A stretch of DNA of 64,000 nt from Rhizobium etli CFN 42 (GTDB lineage: Bacteria; Pseudomonadota; Alphaproteobacteria; Rhizobiales; Rhizobiaceae), in the NCBI RefSeq assembly GCF_000092045.1, contig NC_007761.1:189001-253000 (forward strand). The letters run 5' to 3'. Below the pieces are notes generated by a model. The model did no database searches and was not told the origin of the DNA. It saw nothing but the letters and a program-made list of their open reading frames with translations. Below, in pieces: positions 39,789 to 47,590 of the stretch (position 1 is its first letter; every line of letters begins with the position of its first letter). Position numbers and translations under genes: made by a program.

Positions 39789-40646
39789 ATGACGATGCTC
39801 GACCGCCGCCTGCATGCCTATCGGCCGGATCTCGCGGAAGCGGGGCTCGAGGGCAAGGTTGAGGCGTCGCGATTCGTGGAAGGCGCCGCAGCGCGTGTTG
39901 CCCTTCCCGTCGCCGCCTTGCGCCCTGAGCCGGACCTTGCCCGCGGCATCGATACGGAACTGCTCCTCGGCGAGGATGTAACCGTTTTCGATCGTGCCGA
40001 CGGCTGGTGCTGGGTGAAAGCTGCCTCCGACGGCTATGTCGGCTATCTCAAGGCGGAGGCGCTCTCGCAAGCCGGGCCGGCGCCGACCCACATCGTCACC
40101 GTCCAGCGCACCTTCCTCTATCCGGAGCCGGAACTGCGCAAACCGCATCGGGCCATCCTGTCGATGGGAAGCCGCGTTCACGTCGCCGGCGAGGCGGAGG
40201 TGCGCGGCAATCACTACGTCGTGCTGACGGACGGCACGGCGATCTTCGCCAGACACGTGCAGCCGATCGGCGCTCTCGACGGTGCCGATTATGTCGGCAT
40301 CGCCGCCCGTTTCCTCGAGACACCCTATCTCTGGGGCGGCCGATCCGGCCTTGGCATCGATTGCTCCGGCCTCATTCAGCTGGCGATGCTGATGGTCGGC
40401 AGACCGGCGCCGCGTGATACCGACATGCAGGCGGCCGGACTCGGGGAACCGATCGACCGCTCCGAAATCCGCCGCGGCGACCTGGTGTTCTGGAAGGGCC
40501 ATGTCGCCATCTTCGAAGATCCCCAAACCATCCTCCACGCCAACGGCCACAGCATGACAGTGGCGCGCGAGAATTTCGACGCGGCCGTCGAGCGCATCGG
40601 GTCGCTGTACCAACGGCCGACCGGCTATCGCCGCCCGTTTAGCTAA
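39789..40646 (+). CDS. NlpC/P60-family cell-wall hydrolase with SH3-like domains
   Basis: This 285-residue protein has two SH3-like segments (about residues 35-90 and 100-160) and a C-terminal NlpC/P60 cysteine peptidase domain. The catalytic Cys is in GIDCSGLIQ (Cys192) and the His in KGHVAIFED (His238). Members cut D-Glu-DAP bonds in muropeptides. No signal peptide is seen, so it may act on imported muropeptides in the cytoplasm. ATG 39789 follows AAGGA. Its stop overlaps that of the convergent amidase gene. Confidence 0.88.
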   Translation: MTMLDRRLHAYRPDLAEAGLEGKVEASRFVEGAAARVALPVAALRPEPDLARGIDTELLLGEDVTVFDRADGWCWVKAASDGYVGYLKAEALSQAGPAPTHIVTVQRTFLYPEPELRKPHRAILSMGSRVHVAGEAEVRGNHYVVLTDGTAIFARHVQPIGALDGADYVGIAARFLETPYLWGGRSGLGIDCSGLIQLAMLMVGRPAPRDTDMQAAGLGEPIDRSEIRRGDLVFWKGHVAIFEDPQTILHANGHSMTVARENFDAAVERIGSLYQRPTGYRRPFS

Positions 40647-42034
40647 ACGATCGGCCGCTGCGGCCAGACGCTCACGCCGCCGGTCCAATCCTCGAAAGCT
40701 TTCGACAATCTCAGAACCCGCATGTCGTCGAAGCGCGGTCCGACGATCTGCAGCCCAATCGGCATGCCCGACCGGGAGAAGCCGCAATTGATCGAGGCGG
40801 CCGGCTGCTCCGACATGTTCCAAGGTACGGTAAAAGCGATATGTTCGAACGGCCTCGTCGGGTCGTTGGTCGGCGACGCCCATTCGGCCGGATAGGAGAT
40901 GATGGGATTGGTCGGCGAAAGCAGGGCGTCGACCCTGGTGAACAGCCGTCCGCAGCTCCTGCGCATTTCGATCGTCTGATTGAAGCCTCGGACTGCATCG
41001 ACGCCGCTGATATCGGCGCCGGCCTTCGCCCAATCCCTGATATAGGGCAGGATGCTGTCGCGCCGCTCTTCGTTGAGCCCTGCGATATCGCTCCACAGGC
41101 GGGCGCGCCAGAACGTGTCGAGCCCGTCAAGCATCGCGCGCGTCAGCACCGGTTGAACGGAGACGATGGTCGCGCCGGCTTTCTCGAAACGTTTCGCCGC
41201 CGATTCGACCGCGACCCTGATCTCATCATCGACAGCAAACCCGCAGCCGGCATCGAGCATCAGACCGATCTTCATGCCGGAGATGTCGACAACGAAATCC
41301 ATCCAGTCGAAATCGTTGGGCGGCAGGCTGGTGCCGTCGCGCCAGTCGGGCCGTGACAGCGTCGCCATCGAAAAAGCGGCATCCTCGACGGTACGCGTCA
41401 TCGGGCCGAGACAGCGCCCGACATAATAGGGATCGGCCGGAATGCGCCCGTGGCTCGGCTTGAAGCCGAAGATGCCGGTCCAGCCGGCAGGAAGCCGTAC
41501 CGAACCGCCAATATCCGTGCCGATGTGCAGCGGCCCGTAACCGGCCGCCGCCGCGGCTGCGGCGCCGGCGCTCGATCCGCCGGGATTCTGCGCGATGTTC
41601 CAGGGATTGCGGCTGAGAGGATGAAAGCTCGACAGGCCGGAGGAAAGCATGCCGTAATCGGGACAGGTGGTCTTGGCGAAGATCACCGCGCCGTCCTCGC
41701 GCAGCCGCGCGGCAGCCGGCGCGTCGGCCTCCGCCGGCTTCAGTTCCACCGCCCTGGTGCCGAGCGGCACCGGCTGGCCCTCCGTCGCGATCAGTTCTTT
41801 CAGCGTTGCCGGGATGCCGTCGAGCGTGCCGAGCGTTCGTCCCTTCGCCCAGCGCTCCGTCGAAGCTTTCGCCTGCACGCGCGCCGCCTCCGGGTCGTAG
41901 AGGTAGAGTGCGGAAATCGACGGCTCCCAGGCGGCGACATGGTCTTCGAGGGAGAGCCAGTATTCGAGCGGCGAGAGGCTCTTATCGGCGAAGCGTCGCC
42001 TGAGTTCACGGATGGTAAGGTCGGTTTCGGCCAT
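40643..42034 (-). CDS. Amidase-signature-family hydrolase
   Basis: This 463-residue amidase (GatA/AtzF-like fold) has the Ser-cisSer-Lys triad: Lys79 in ATLKELIA, Ser155 in PGGSSAGAAA and Ser178 in DIGGSVRLPA. The start ATG 42034 shares its A with the stop of the upstream permease gene (TGATG). Coupled to an oligopeptide-type importer, it probably hydrolyses an imported amide, but the substrate is unknown. Confidence 0.9.
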   Translation of the reverse strand: MAETDLTIRELRRRFADKSLSPLEYWLSLEDHVAAWEPSISALYLYDPEAARVQAKASTERWAKGRTLGTLDGIPATLKELIATEGQPVPLGTRAVELKPAEADAPAAARLREDGAVIFAKTTCPDYGMLSSGLSSFHPLSRNPWNIAQNPGGSSAGAAAAAAAGYGPLHIGTDIGGSVRLPAGWTGIFGFKPSHGRIPADPYYVGRCLGPMTRTVEDAAFSMATLSRPDWRDGTSLPPNDFDWMDFVVDISGMKIGLMLDAGCGFAVDDEIRVAVESAAKRFEKAGATIVSVQPVLTRAMLDGLDTFWRARLWSDIAGLNEERRDSILPYIRDWAKAGADISGVDAVRGFNQTIEMRRSCGRLFTRVDALLSPTNPIISYPAEWASPTNDPTRPFEHIAFTVPWNMSEQPAASINCGFSRSGMPIGLQIVGPRFDDMRVLRLSKAFEDWTGGVSVWPQRPIV

Positions 42035-42897
42035 CAGCGGCTCGCCTCGCGTGGATCGAGAAGATCGCGCAAGCCGTCGCCGAGCATGTTGAAGCCGAGG
42101 ACGGTGAGCGCGATGGCAAGGCCGGGCAGGACCGCCAGCCAGGGGGCCAACGCCAGATAGGTTTGCGCATCCGCAAGCATCCGGCCCCATGTCGGCGCCG
42201 GCGGCGCCATGCCGAGCCCGAGAAAGCTGAGGCCGGCTTCGGTGAGGATCGCCAGCCCGAGCTGGATCGTCCCATGCACGATGATCTGGCTGATGATGTT
42301 CGGCAGCACATGGCGCAGTGAAATGGTCAGGCGCGTATTGCCGATCGCGCGCGCCGCCGTCACATAATCGCGGCTCCAGGCCTGCAGCGAGGTCGCCAGC
42401 GTCACCCGTGCAAAGACCGGGATCATGAAGACGGCGATCGCTGTGATCGCGGTGAACCGCCCGGGCCCGAGAAAGGCGCCGAGCACCATCGCCGACAGGA
42501 TCGGCGGCAAGGCGAAGATGACGTCGCAGATGCGCATCAGCAGCGCTTCGGCTGGACCACGGATCGCCGCTGCGGAGATGCCGGTGATCGAGCCGAGCGT
42601 GCCGCCGATCGCAACCGCGGTGATGGCGACCGACAGGGAGTTCCAGCATCCCGCCATCAGCATCGACAGCACGTCGCGGCCGAACTGATCCGTGCCGAGC
42701 AGGCCAAAGGCAAGCGGCGGCTGCAGTTTATGGATGATCTGCATCTTCGCCGGCGGTAAAGGGGTCCAGACGAGCGACAGCAGCGCCACCGTCAGCAGCA
42801 GGCCAATGATGGCGACTCCCGCGATGAGGTTCATTCGCCGGCTAAGCCTGGCAATTCTCCGGCGGCCGACAATGGGGGAGGATACGATCTGGGCCAT
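42034..42897 (-). CDS. Opp/Dpp-type ABC importer permease C
   Basis: This 287-residue DppC-like inner-membrane permease has an N-terminal helix (about residues 23-47), the motif GTDQFGRDVLSMLMAG, then the EAA loop AARAIGNTRLTISLRHVLPN (about residues 182-201). The C-terminal GFNMLGDGLRDLLDPR is typical of the family. It begins three bases after the stop of permease B. No ATP-binding partner is encoded in this cluster. Confidence 0.9.
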   Translation of the reverse strand: MAQIVSSPIVGRRRIARLSRRMNLIAGVAIIGLLLTVALLSLVWTPLPPAKMQIIHKLQPPLAFGLLGTDQFGRDVLSMLMAGCWNSLSVAITAVAIGGTLGSITGISAAAIRGPAEALLMRICDVIFALPPILSAMVLGAFLGPGRFTAITAIAVFMIPVFARVTLATSLQAWSRDYVTAARAIGNTRLTISLRHVLPNIISQIIVHGTIQLGLAILTEAGLSFLGLGMAPPAPTWGRMLADAQTYLALAPWLAVLPGLAIALTVLGFNMLGDGLRDLLDPREASR

Positions 42898-42900
42898 GTT

Positions 42901-43848
42901 TCAGACCGCCTTCCTCATCCTGGGGTCGATCACCAGATAGGAGAGATCGACGATGAAGTTCATGACGATGACGAGGCCGGCGAAGAACAGCACGACATCC
43001 TGCATCACGATGGCATCGCGCTGGGAGAGTGCCTGAAGGGCGAGCCTCCCGAGGCCTGGCAGGTTGAAGACGTTTTCCACCAGCACTGCGCCGGCGACCA
43101 GAAAGGTGAACTGCAGACCGATCATCGTCAGAATCGGGATCAGCGCATTCGGTACGATATGCCGCCGCAGCACCGCGCCGCTTGACAGCCCCTTGGCCAC
43201 TGCGGTGCGGGCAAAATCCTCATGCATCGTCTCAAGCACCGCCGAACGTGCGACGCGCGTCAACACCCCCGCCTGCGGCATCGCCAGGGCGATGGCCGGC
43301 ATGACAAGCGCCTGCAATGCTGACAGAAACCCCTCGTTCCAGCCGGGAAAGCCGCCCGCCGGCATCAGTCCGAGCCGGGTCGAAAACAGGATGATCAAGA
43401 GCAGTGCCACCCAGAAGACGGGCACGGCGATGCTGATCTGCGAAAAGAGCGTTGCGATGATGGCGAAGACACCGCCGCGGCGCGAAGCGGCCAGCACGCC
43501 GAGCGGCAGGGCAATCGACACCGACAGCACGATTGCCATCAGCGCCAGCGGCAGCGTCACCGCCAGCCGCTCGACGATCAATCCGGCGACCGGGACGCCG
43601 TAGGTCAGGGAATTGCCGAGGTTGCCGGACAGGAGGCCGGCCAGCCATTGCCCGTAGCGCAGGACGAGCGGCTGGTCGAGGCCGAGCTCGTGGCGCAGTG
43701 CTGCTAAGGTCTCCGGGCTCGCCGAGGTGCCGAGCATGATCGAGGCTGGATCGCCGGGCAGGAGATCCATGACGGTGAAGATCAGCAGCGAGACGATGAC
43801 GAGCGTGAGGATGAGACCGGCAAAGCGGCGGGCGAGGAGGGCGATCAT
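42901..43848 (-). CDS. Opp/Dpp-type ABC importer permease B
   Basis: This 315-residue DppB-like permease starts RRFAGLILTLVIVSLLIFTV and continues with DLLPGDPASIMLGTSAS and LGLDQPLVLRYGQWL, as usual for the family. The EAA loop AVAKGLSSGAVLRRHIVPNA is at about residues 212-231. It is separated from the upstream binding-protein gene by 264 bases containing a large inverted repeat, which may lower expression of the membrane genes. Confidence 0.9.
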   Translation of the reverse strand: MIALLARRFAGLILTLVIVSLLIFTVMDLLPGDPASIMLGTSASPETLAALRHELGLDQPLVLRYGQWLAGLLSGNLGNSLTYGVPVAGLIVERLAVTLPLALMAIVLSVSIALPLGVLAASRRGGVFAIIATLFSQISIAVPVFWVALLLIILFSTRLGLMPAGGFPGWNEGFLSALQALVMPAIALAMPQAGVLTRVARSAVLETMHEDFARTAVAKGLSSGAVLRRHIVPNALIPILTMIGLQFTFLVAGAVLVENVFNLPGLGRLALQALSQRDAIVMQDVVLFFAGLVIVMNFIVDLSYLVIDPRMRKAV

Positions 43849-43893
43849 GCGTGCCGCGCTTTCGAGGGAATGCGACGACCACCCGACCCACCC

Positions 43894-44024
43894 TCATTCC
43901 TGCGCTTGTCACAGGAATCCAGCCACGGCGCCTCGGCGCCGTGAATGACTGTCACACAAGCAAGAGAGTCTCCTGCGCCCAAGGACTTGGCCGCGCTGGA
44001 TTCCTGTGACAAGTACAGGAATGA
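43894..44024. repeat. Intergenic repeat with 30-bp inverted arms
   Basis: Arms 43894-43923 and 43995-44024 are inverted copies agreeing at 28 of 30 positions, each containing TTGTCACAGGAATCCAGC or its complement. The 71-bp loop holds a smaller hairpin, CACGGCGCC / GGCGCCGTG at about 43924-43943. The layout fits a dispersed rhizobial intergenic palindrome. It lies between the binding-protein and permease genes and could stabilise or terminate the upstream message. Confidence 0.85.
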
Positions 44025-44112
44025 AGGATGGAGAGGGTGGTGCCCGGCATTGAACGGCTCGCTCTCCGGTTTCCCTTCGTTCATCTCCACGTCTCACGCA
44101 TTCAACAGTGCC

Positions 44113-45642
44113 TCACTCCTCCCAATAGACCCCCGAGAGCACATTCGACGGAATCGGTTCGTTCTCCCACAACCCCTTCAGCTTTCTGTCCCAGACACCG
44201 AGTTTCGGCATGACGAAGAGGTAGAGCGCCGGTACGTCCTCGGCGAGGATCTCTTGTGCTTCGCGGTAAACCGCATTTTGTGCGGCGGGATCGGCGGTCT
44301 CCTGAACCTTCTTCATCAGCGCATCGAAGGCCGGATTCCTGTAGTTGAAATAATAGGGATCGCGTGCGTAGATGTCGATGTCGAGCGGTTCGGCATGGGC
44401 GACGATCGTCATGTCGAAGTTGCGATCCTTCATGACGTCCTGCACCCATTTCGCCGGAAATTCCGTCGGCTCGATATTCATCGTCACACCGATTTCGGCA
44501 AACATCGCCTGCATCACCTGGGCGCTGCGCGGGGCGTAGGCCATCTGCGGTGATTTGATCGTGAAGGTGAAGCCGTTGGGATAGCCAGCCTCGGCCAGCA
44601 GCGCCTTCGCCTTTTCGACATCATAGGGCAGCACCCCAGTCATGTCCTTGTAGCCCGGATCGTTCGGCGTGTAGTGGCTGCCGATCGGCGTGCCGAGGCC
44701 GGACCATGCTCCGTCGATCACCGTCTGCCGGTCGATCGCCATCATCAACGCCTGGCGGACGCGCTTGTCGTCGAAAGGCTTCTTCGCATTGTTCATGCCG
44801 GCGACGACCTTAAGTTCGGTATTGCCGACCTTGGTGATGAGCCTGGTTTCGCCGTCGAAGGAGCTCATCAGCTCGGGCGCGGCAAATTCCGGAAAGGCAT
44901 CGAGATCGCCGGATTTCAGCGCGGCCGCCTGCGCCTGCGGGTCGGCGATGAAGCGGAAGGTCACCTTGTCGAGCTTGGCAGACGCCTCCTTGTTCCAGTA
45001 GTCGCCATTTCTGACGAGTTCGACCCTGTCGCCCTTCATCCAGCTGGCGAACTTGAAGGGACCGGTGCCGATCGGAGTGACCTTATCGTTCTCGGCCGAC
45101 TTCGGGGCGACCATGATAGATGCTGGCCAGCCGAGCCAGTAGATCAGGCTGCCGGTCGGCGCCGAGAGATGCAGCACCAGCGTTTCGGCATCCGGCGTCT
45201 CGATCGAGGCGATCGAGGCGAAGAAGCGCTTTTGCGGATTGACCGAATTCGCGCCGCGGGCGCGGTCGAGCGCAAATTTGGCGGCGGCGGCATCGAACGC
45301 TTCGCCGTCATGGAATTTGACGCCGGTCCGCAGCTTGAAGGTATAGGTCAGGCCATCGGCCGAGATTTCCCAGCTTTTCGCCAGCTGCGGCTGGACCTTG
45401 CCGGTCTGATCGATCGTCACCAGCCCCTCAAACACATTCTGCCAGGTGACCTGGCCGATCGCGACCGGTGCGGCGATCGTCGGATCGAGGCCTGTTGGTT
45501 CGACGCTCATGCCGAGATTGAGGGTGGTCTTGGCCGCTTCCGCCGGTGTCATTGCCGTCATCATGAGACCGGCCGACAGCGCAGCACCGAGGGAAAGCCG
45601 GCTGATGAAGCGCGCCGAAGACGCAAACGAAACCTTATTCAT
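44113..45642 (-). CDS. Opp/Dpp-type solute-binding protein
   Basis: This 509-residue SBP_bac_5 family periplasmic protein has a signal peptide (about residues 1-36, ending PAEAA). The family block VKFHDGEAFDAAAAKFALDR is near residue 100 of the mature region. Two ATGs (45645, 45642) follow GGGGG; the second has better spacing. It is the capture component for the two downstream permeases. Ligand probably a peptide or amide, in view of the amidase and peptidase in the same group. Confidence 0.9.
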   Translation of the reverse strand: MNKVSFASSARFISRLSLGAALSAGLMMTAMTPAEAAKTTLNLGMSVEPTGLDPTIAAPVAIGQVTWQNVFEGLVTIDQTGKVQPQLAKSWEISADGLTYTFKLRTGVKFHDGEAFDAAAAKFALDRARGANSVNPQKRFFASIASIETPDAETLVLHLSAPTGSLIYWLGWPASIMVAPKSAENDKVTPIGTGPFKFASWMKGDRVELVRNGDYWNKEASAKLDKVTFRFIADPQAQAAALKSGDLDAFPEFAAPELMSSFDGETRLITKVGNTELKVVAGMNNAKKPFDDKRVRQALMMAIDRQTVIDGAWSGLGTPIGSHYTPNDPGYKDMTGVLPYDVEKAKALLAEAGYPNGFTFTIKSPQMAYAPRSAQVMQAMFAEIGVTMNIEPTEFPAKWVQDVMKDRNFDMTIVAHAEPLDIDIYARDPYYFNYRNPAFDALMKKVQETADPAAQNAVYREAQEILAEDVPALYLFVMPKLGVWDRKLKGLWENEPIPSNVLSGVYWEE

Positions 45643-45752
45643 CATATCCCCCGGCACATGACTCGGTCCCCACCAGCTCGTCGAATATACATCAGCGCCA
45701 GGATCTGCATTCACGTGTCTCCGCCATTCTACCAGGTTGCGACCCTATTCAA

Positions 45753-46748
45753 TCAACGACGTTGGGGATAGCGGTCCTGCCATGCTATTTGCCCGCCTTC
45801 GGCCGGAAGGGCGCTCGCCATATAGACGCCGCGCGCGATTGCCCGCGCCATGACGATGGTGGCGAGGTGGCAAAGCTCCATCAGGCTTGCCATGTCGTTT
45901 CTTGGATGTTTGGCGGTAGAAGCGGCAAAGACGGTATCGCCGTCGAGCGGCAGATGGGCCGGCAGCAGCGCCCGGGCAAGGCCGTCATGACCGGCAAGTG
46001 AAAGTCGATGCGCTTCCGCCTTCGTCAGCTGCGCGTCGGTAACGACAGCGCCGATCGTCGTTGCCGGCGTGCTCATCCCCTTGAGCCGCATCCGGTGATC
46101 GGTCGTCGCAGGCATCCCTAGCCCGCCGAATTCGCCGTCTTTTTCGAAGGGTGCCGCCCAGAAATGCGGCCCGTCGCCGATCGTTGCCGAACCGAGCGCA
46201 TTGACGGCGACGATCGCGGCGATGCGATGGCCGGCGCTGCTGACGGCACTGGCCGAGCCGAGCCCGCCCTTGAAAGTGGCCGTGGTCGCCCCTGTGCCGG
46301 CGCCGGCGGTGCCGAGCGCGAATGCGCCCTTCGTCGCGGCCTTCAATGCCGCATAACCCATCTCACGATAGGGGGAGTGGAGGCCCCAATCCTTGTCGCC
46401 GCCGTTCAGCAGGTCCATCAGGATCGCTTGCGGCACGATCGGAATCTTGACTGCCCCGACTGCAAAGCCACGGCCGGCTTGGCGCAAGCCGGCCTGCACG
46501 CCGCCGGCCGCATCGAGCCCGAAGGCGGAGCCGCCCGAGAGCACGAAGGCATCGACGGCACTGACGGTCATCGACGGGTCGAGCAGGCCGGTGTCGCGTC
46601 CGCCCGGCGCGCCGCCGAGCACTGTGCCGGATGCGACCGCCGGCTCGTCGAAGACGATGACCGTAACGCCGGATCCCAGCGCGAGGTCCGTCGCATGGCC
46701 GACGGAAACGCCTTCGATGTCGGTGAGCAGATTGAGAAAATCGGACAA
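45753..46748 (-). CDS. P1-family (DmpA/BapA-type) aminopeptidase
   Basis: This 331-residue Ntn-hydrolase-like peptidase (S58) starts NLLTDIEGVSVGHATD and has the glycine-rich GTVLGGAPGGRDT and FVLSGGSAFGLDAAGG. The self-processing site is expected in STPATTIGAVVTDAQLTKAE (about residue 240), where a Thr would be the nucleophile. TTG 46748 is the likely start; a TTG at 46790 is also in frame. Relatives release N-terminal residues, including D- and beta-amino acids, from peptides or amides, which fits the importer downstream. Confidence 0.85.
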   Translation of the reverse strand: MSDFLNLLTDIEGVSVGHATDLALGSGVTVIVFDEPAVASGTVLGGAPGGRDTGLLDPSMTVSAVDAFVLSGGSAFGLDAAGGVQAGLRQAGRGFAVGAVKIPIVPQAILMDLLNGGDKDWGLHSPYREMGYAALKAATKGAFALGTAGAGTGATTATFKGGLGSASAVSSAGHRIAAIVAVNALGSATIGDGPHFWAAPFEKDGEFGGLGMPATTDHRMRLKGMSTPATTIGAVVTDAQLTKAEAHRLSLAGHDGLARALLPAHLPLDGDTVFAASTAKHPRNDMASLMELCHLATIVMARAIARGVYMASALPAEGGQIAWQDRYPQRR

Positions 46749-46798
46749 GGGCTGATCCCGGTGGCGCTGATCCGGCCGATAGGACTGCAATTGCCCTC

Positions 46799-46833
46799 AA
46801 AAAACAAGACCGGCCCTTTTTGCAGGACCGGTC
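46799..46833 (-). terminator. Terminator after the small minus-strand gene
   Basis: On the minus strand GACCGGTCC pairs with GGGCCGGTC (one G-T pair) across an 8-base loop, followed by TTGTTTTTT. It ends the transcript of the 64-residue gene before the peptidase gene. Confidence 0.8.
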
Positions 46834-46875
46834 ACATCAGAAAAGCCGAGAGAGGTCGGTAGCGGCCGCATGCCG

Positions 46876-47070
46876 TCAGGCATGAAGCGGCTTCGGATGA
46901 CGGCGGGTCATCAGGTCGTGGATGGCCAACCGCACCTCGTCGGGCGAACCGAACCGCTGCTCGTCGAGGTCGTGGACATGGAATTTCACGGCGATGAACT
47001 TCAGCCGGTCTTCGTCGGGGATAACGATTCCGACGGGAACGCCTGCATATTCGATAACTTGCTTCTTCAT
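46876..47070 (-). CDS. Small conserved-looking protein of unknown function
   Basis: This 64-residue protein begins MKKQVIEYAGVPVGIVIPDE and ends with the charged stretch DEVRLAIHDLMTRRHPKPLHA. ATG 47070 follows AGGAG with 8 bases between; the longer frame to 47106 has no ribosome site. I do not recognise a family. Size and charge would fit a small regulatory protein or an antitoxin-like protein, but no partner gene is present. A good terminator follows. Confidence 0.6.
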   Translation of the reverse strand: MKKQVIEYAGVPVGIVIPDEDRLKFIAVKFHVHDLDEQRFGSPDEVRLAIHDLMTRRHPKPLHA

Positions 47071-47148
47071 AGATAGAACTCCTGCCGCGCGGGCATGCGC
47101 AGCCATGGCGAATTGACTTGTCTGGGACCGTTGAAAGGAGGACGAACG

Positions 47149-47244
47149 TCACATTCGACAGTTCGGGCGGGAGAGGGCGCCCGGACGGTCATTGCCAAGC
47201 ACAGATCGCCCAAGGAGAGTGGCGAGAATTTCGATGTCTATCAT
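47149..47244 (-). CDS. Possible 31-residue small ORF
   Basis: A short minus-strand frame starts MIDIEILATLLGRSVLG and ends CRM. Its ATG at 47244 is preceded by AAAGGA with 7 bases between, a good ribosome site. No family is recognised, and length alone cannot separate it from chance. A palindrome lies 75 bases upstream in a position suited to an operator. Confidence 0.3.
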   Translation of the reverse strand: MIDIEILATLLGRSVLGNDRPGALSRPNCRM

Positions 47245-47318
47245 GTCTCGTTCCTTTCGTTGGCGTTGCGCTCGACGGTCCCGGAAGAGCCCGGGGCCGG
47301 TGATGGCTGTCTTCAATA

Positions 47319-47335
47319 TCTACTAACTTAGTAGA
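47319..47335. promoter_or_regulatory. Perfect 17-bp palindrome, candidate operator
   Basis: TCTACTAA-C-TTAGTAGA is a perfect dyad with a one-base centre, in an AT-rich stretch without genes. Size and symmetry fit a dimeric winged-helix or TetR-type repressor. The nearest downstream minus-strand reading frames are the 31-codon ORF and the 64-residue gene. Confidence 0.5.
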
Positions 47336-47590
47336 GATTACCCAACAGCCTGTCGGAAACATATTCCGAAACGTGTCAAAATATCGACGATCCGAAAAAA
47401 TTCATTCCATCCTGGCCCGAACTTGCAGAAGGAACATATCAGCTCTTCGTAAAATTCGCATGACAGAATCGAAACTCTTTCGATTGCCGCAGCAGAAATA
47501 GGAAGTCTGTCTGATTCCGACAATGGGCCTCGTCGCTAAAAATCGAGGTGCCTCGAAATGATCGATTTGGTTAACGCCCGAAAGCATGGA

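Larger units (their letters stand above)
47071..47590. other. Largely non-coding 520-bp interval
   Basis: This interval holds the upstream region of the 64-residue gene, a possible 31-codon minus-strand ORF (listed separately) and a perfect 17-bp palindrome. The rest shows no convincing gene. It is AT-richer on the right side, next to the end of the large fusion gene. Confidence 0.5.
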
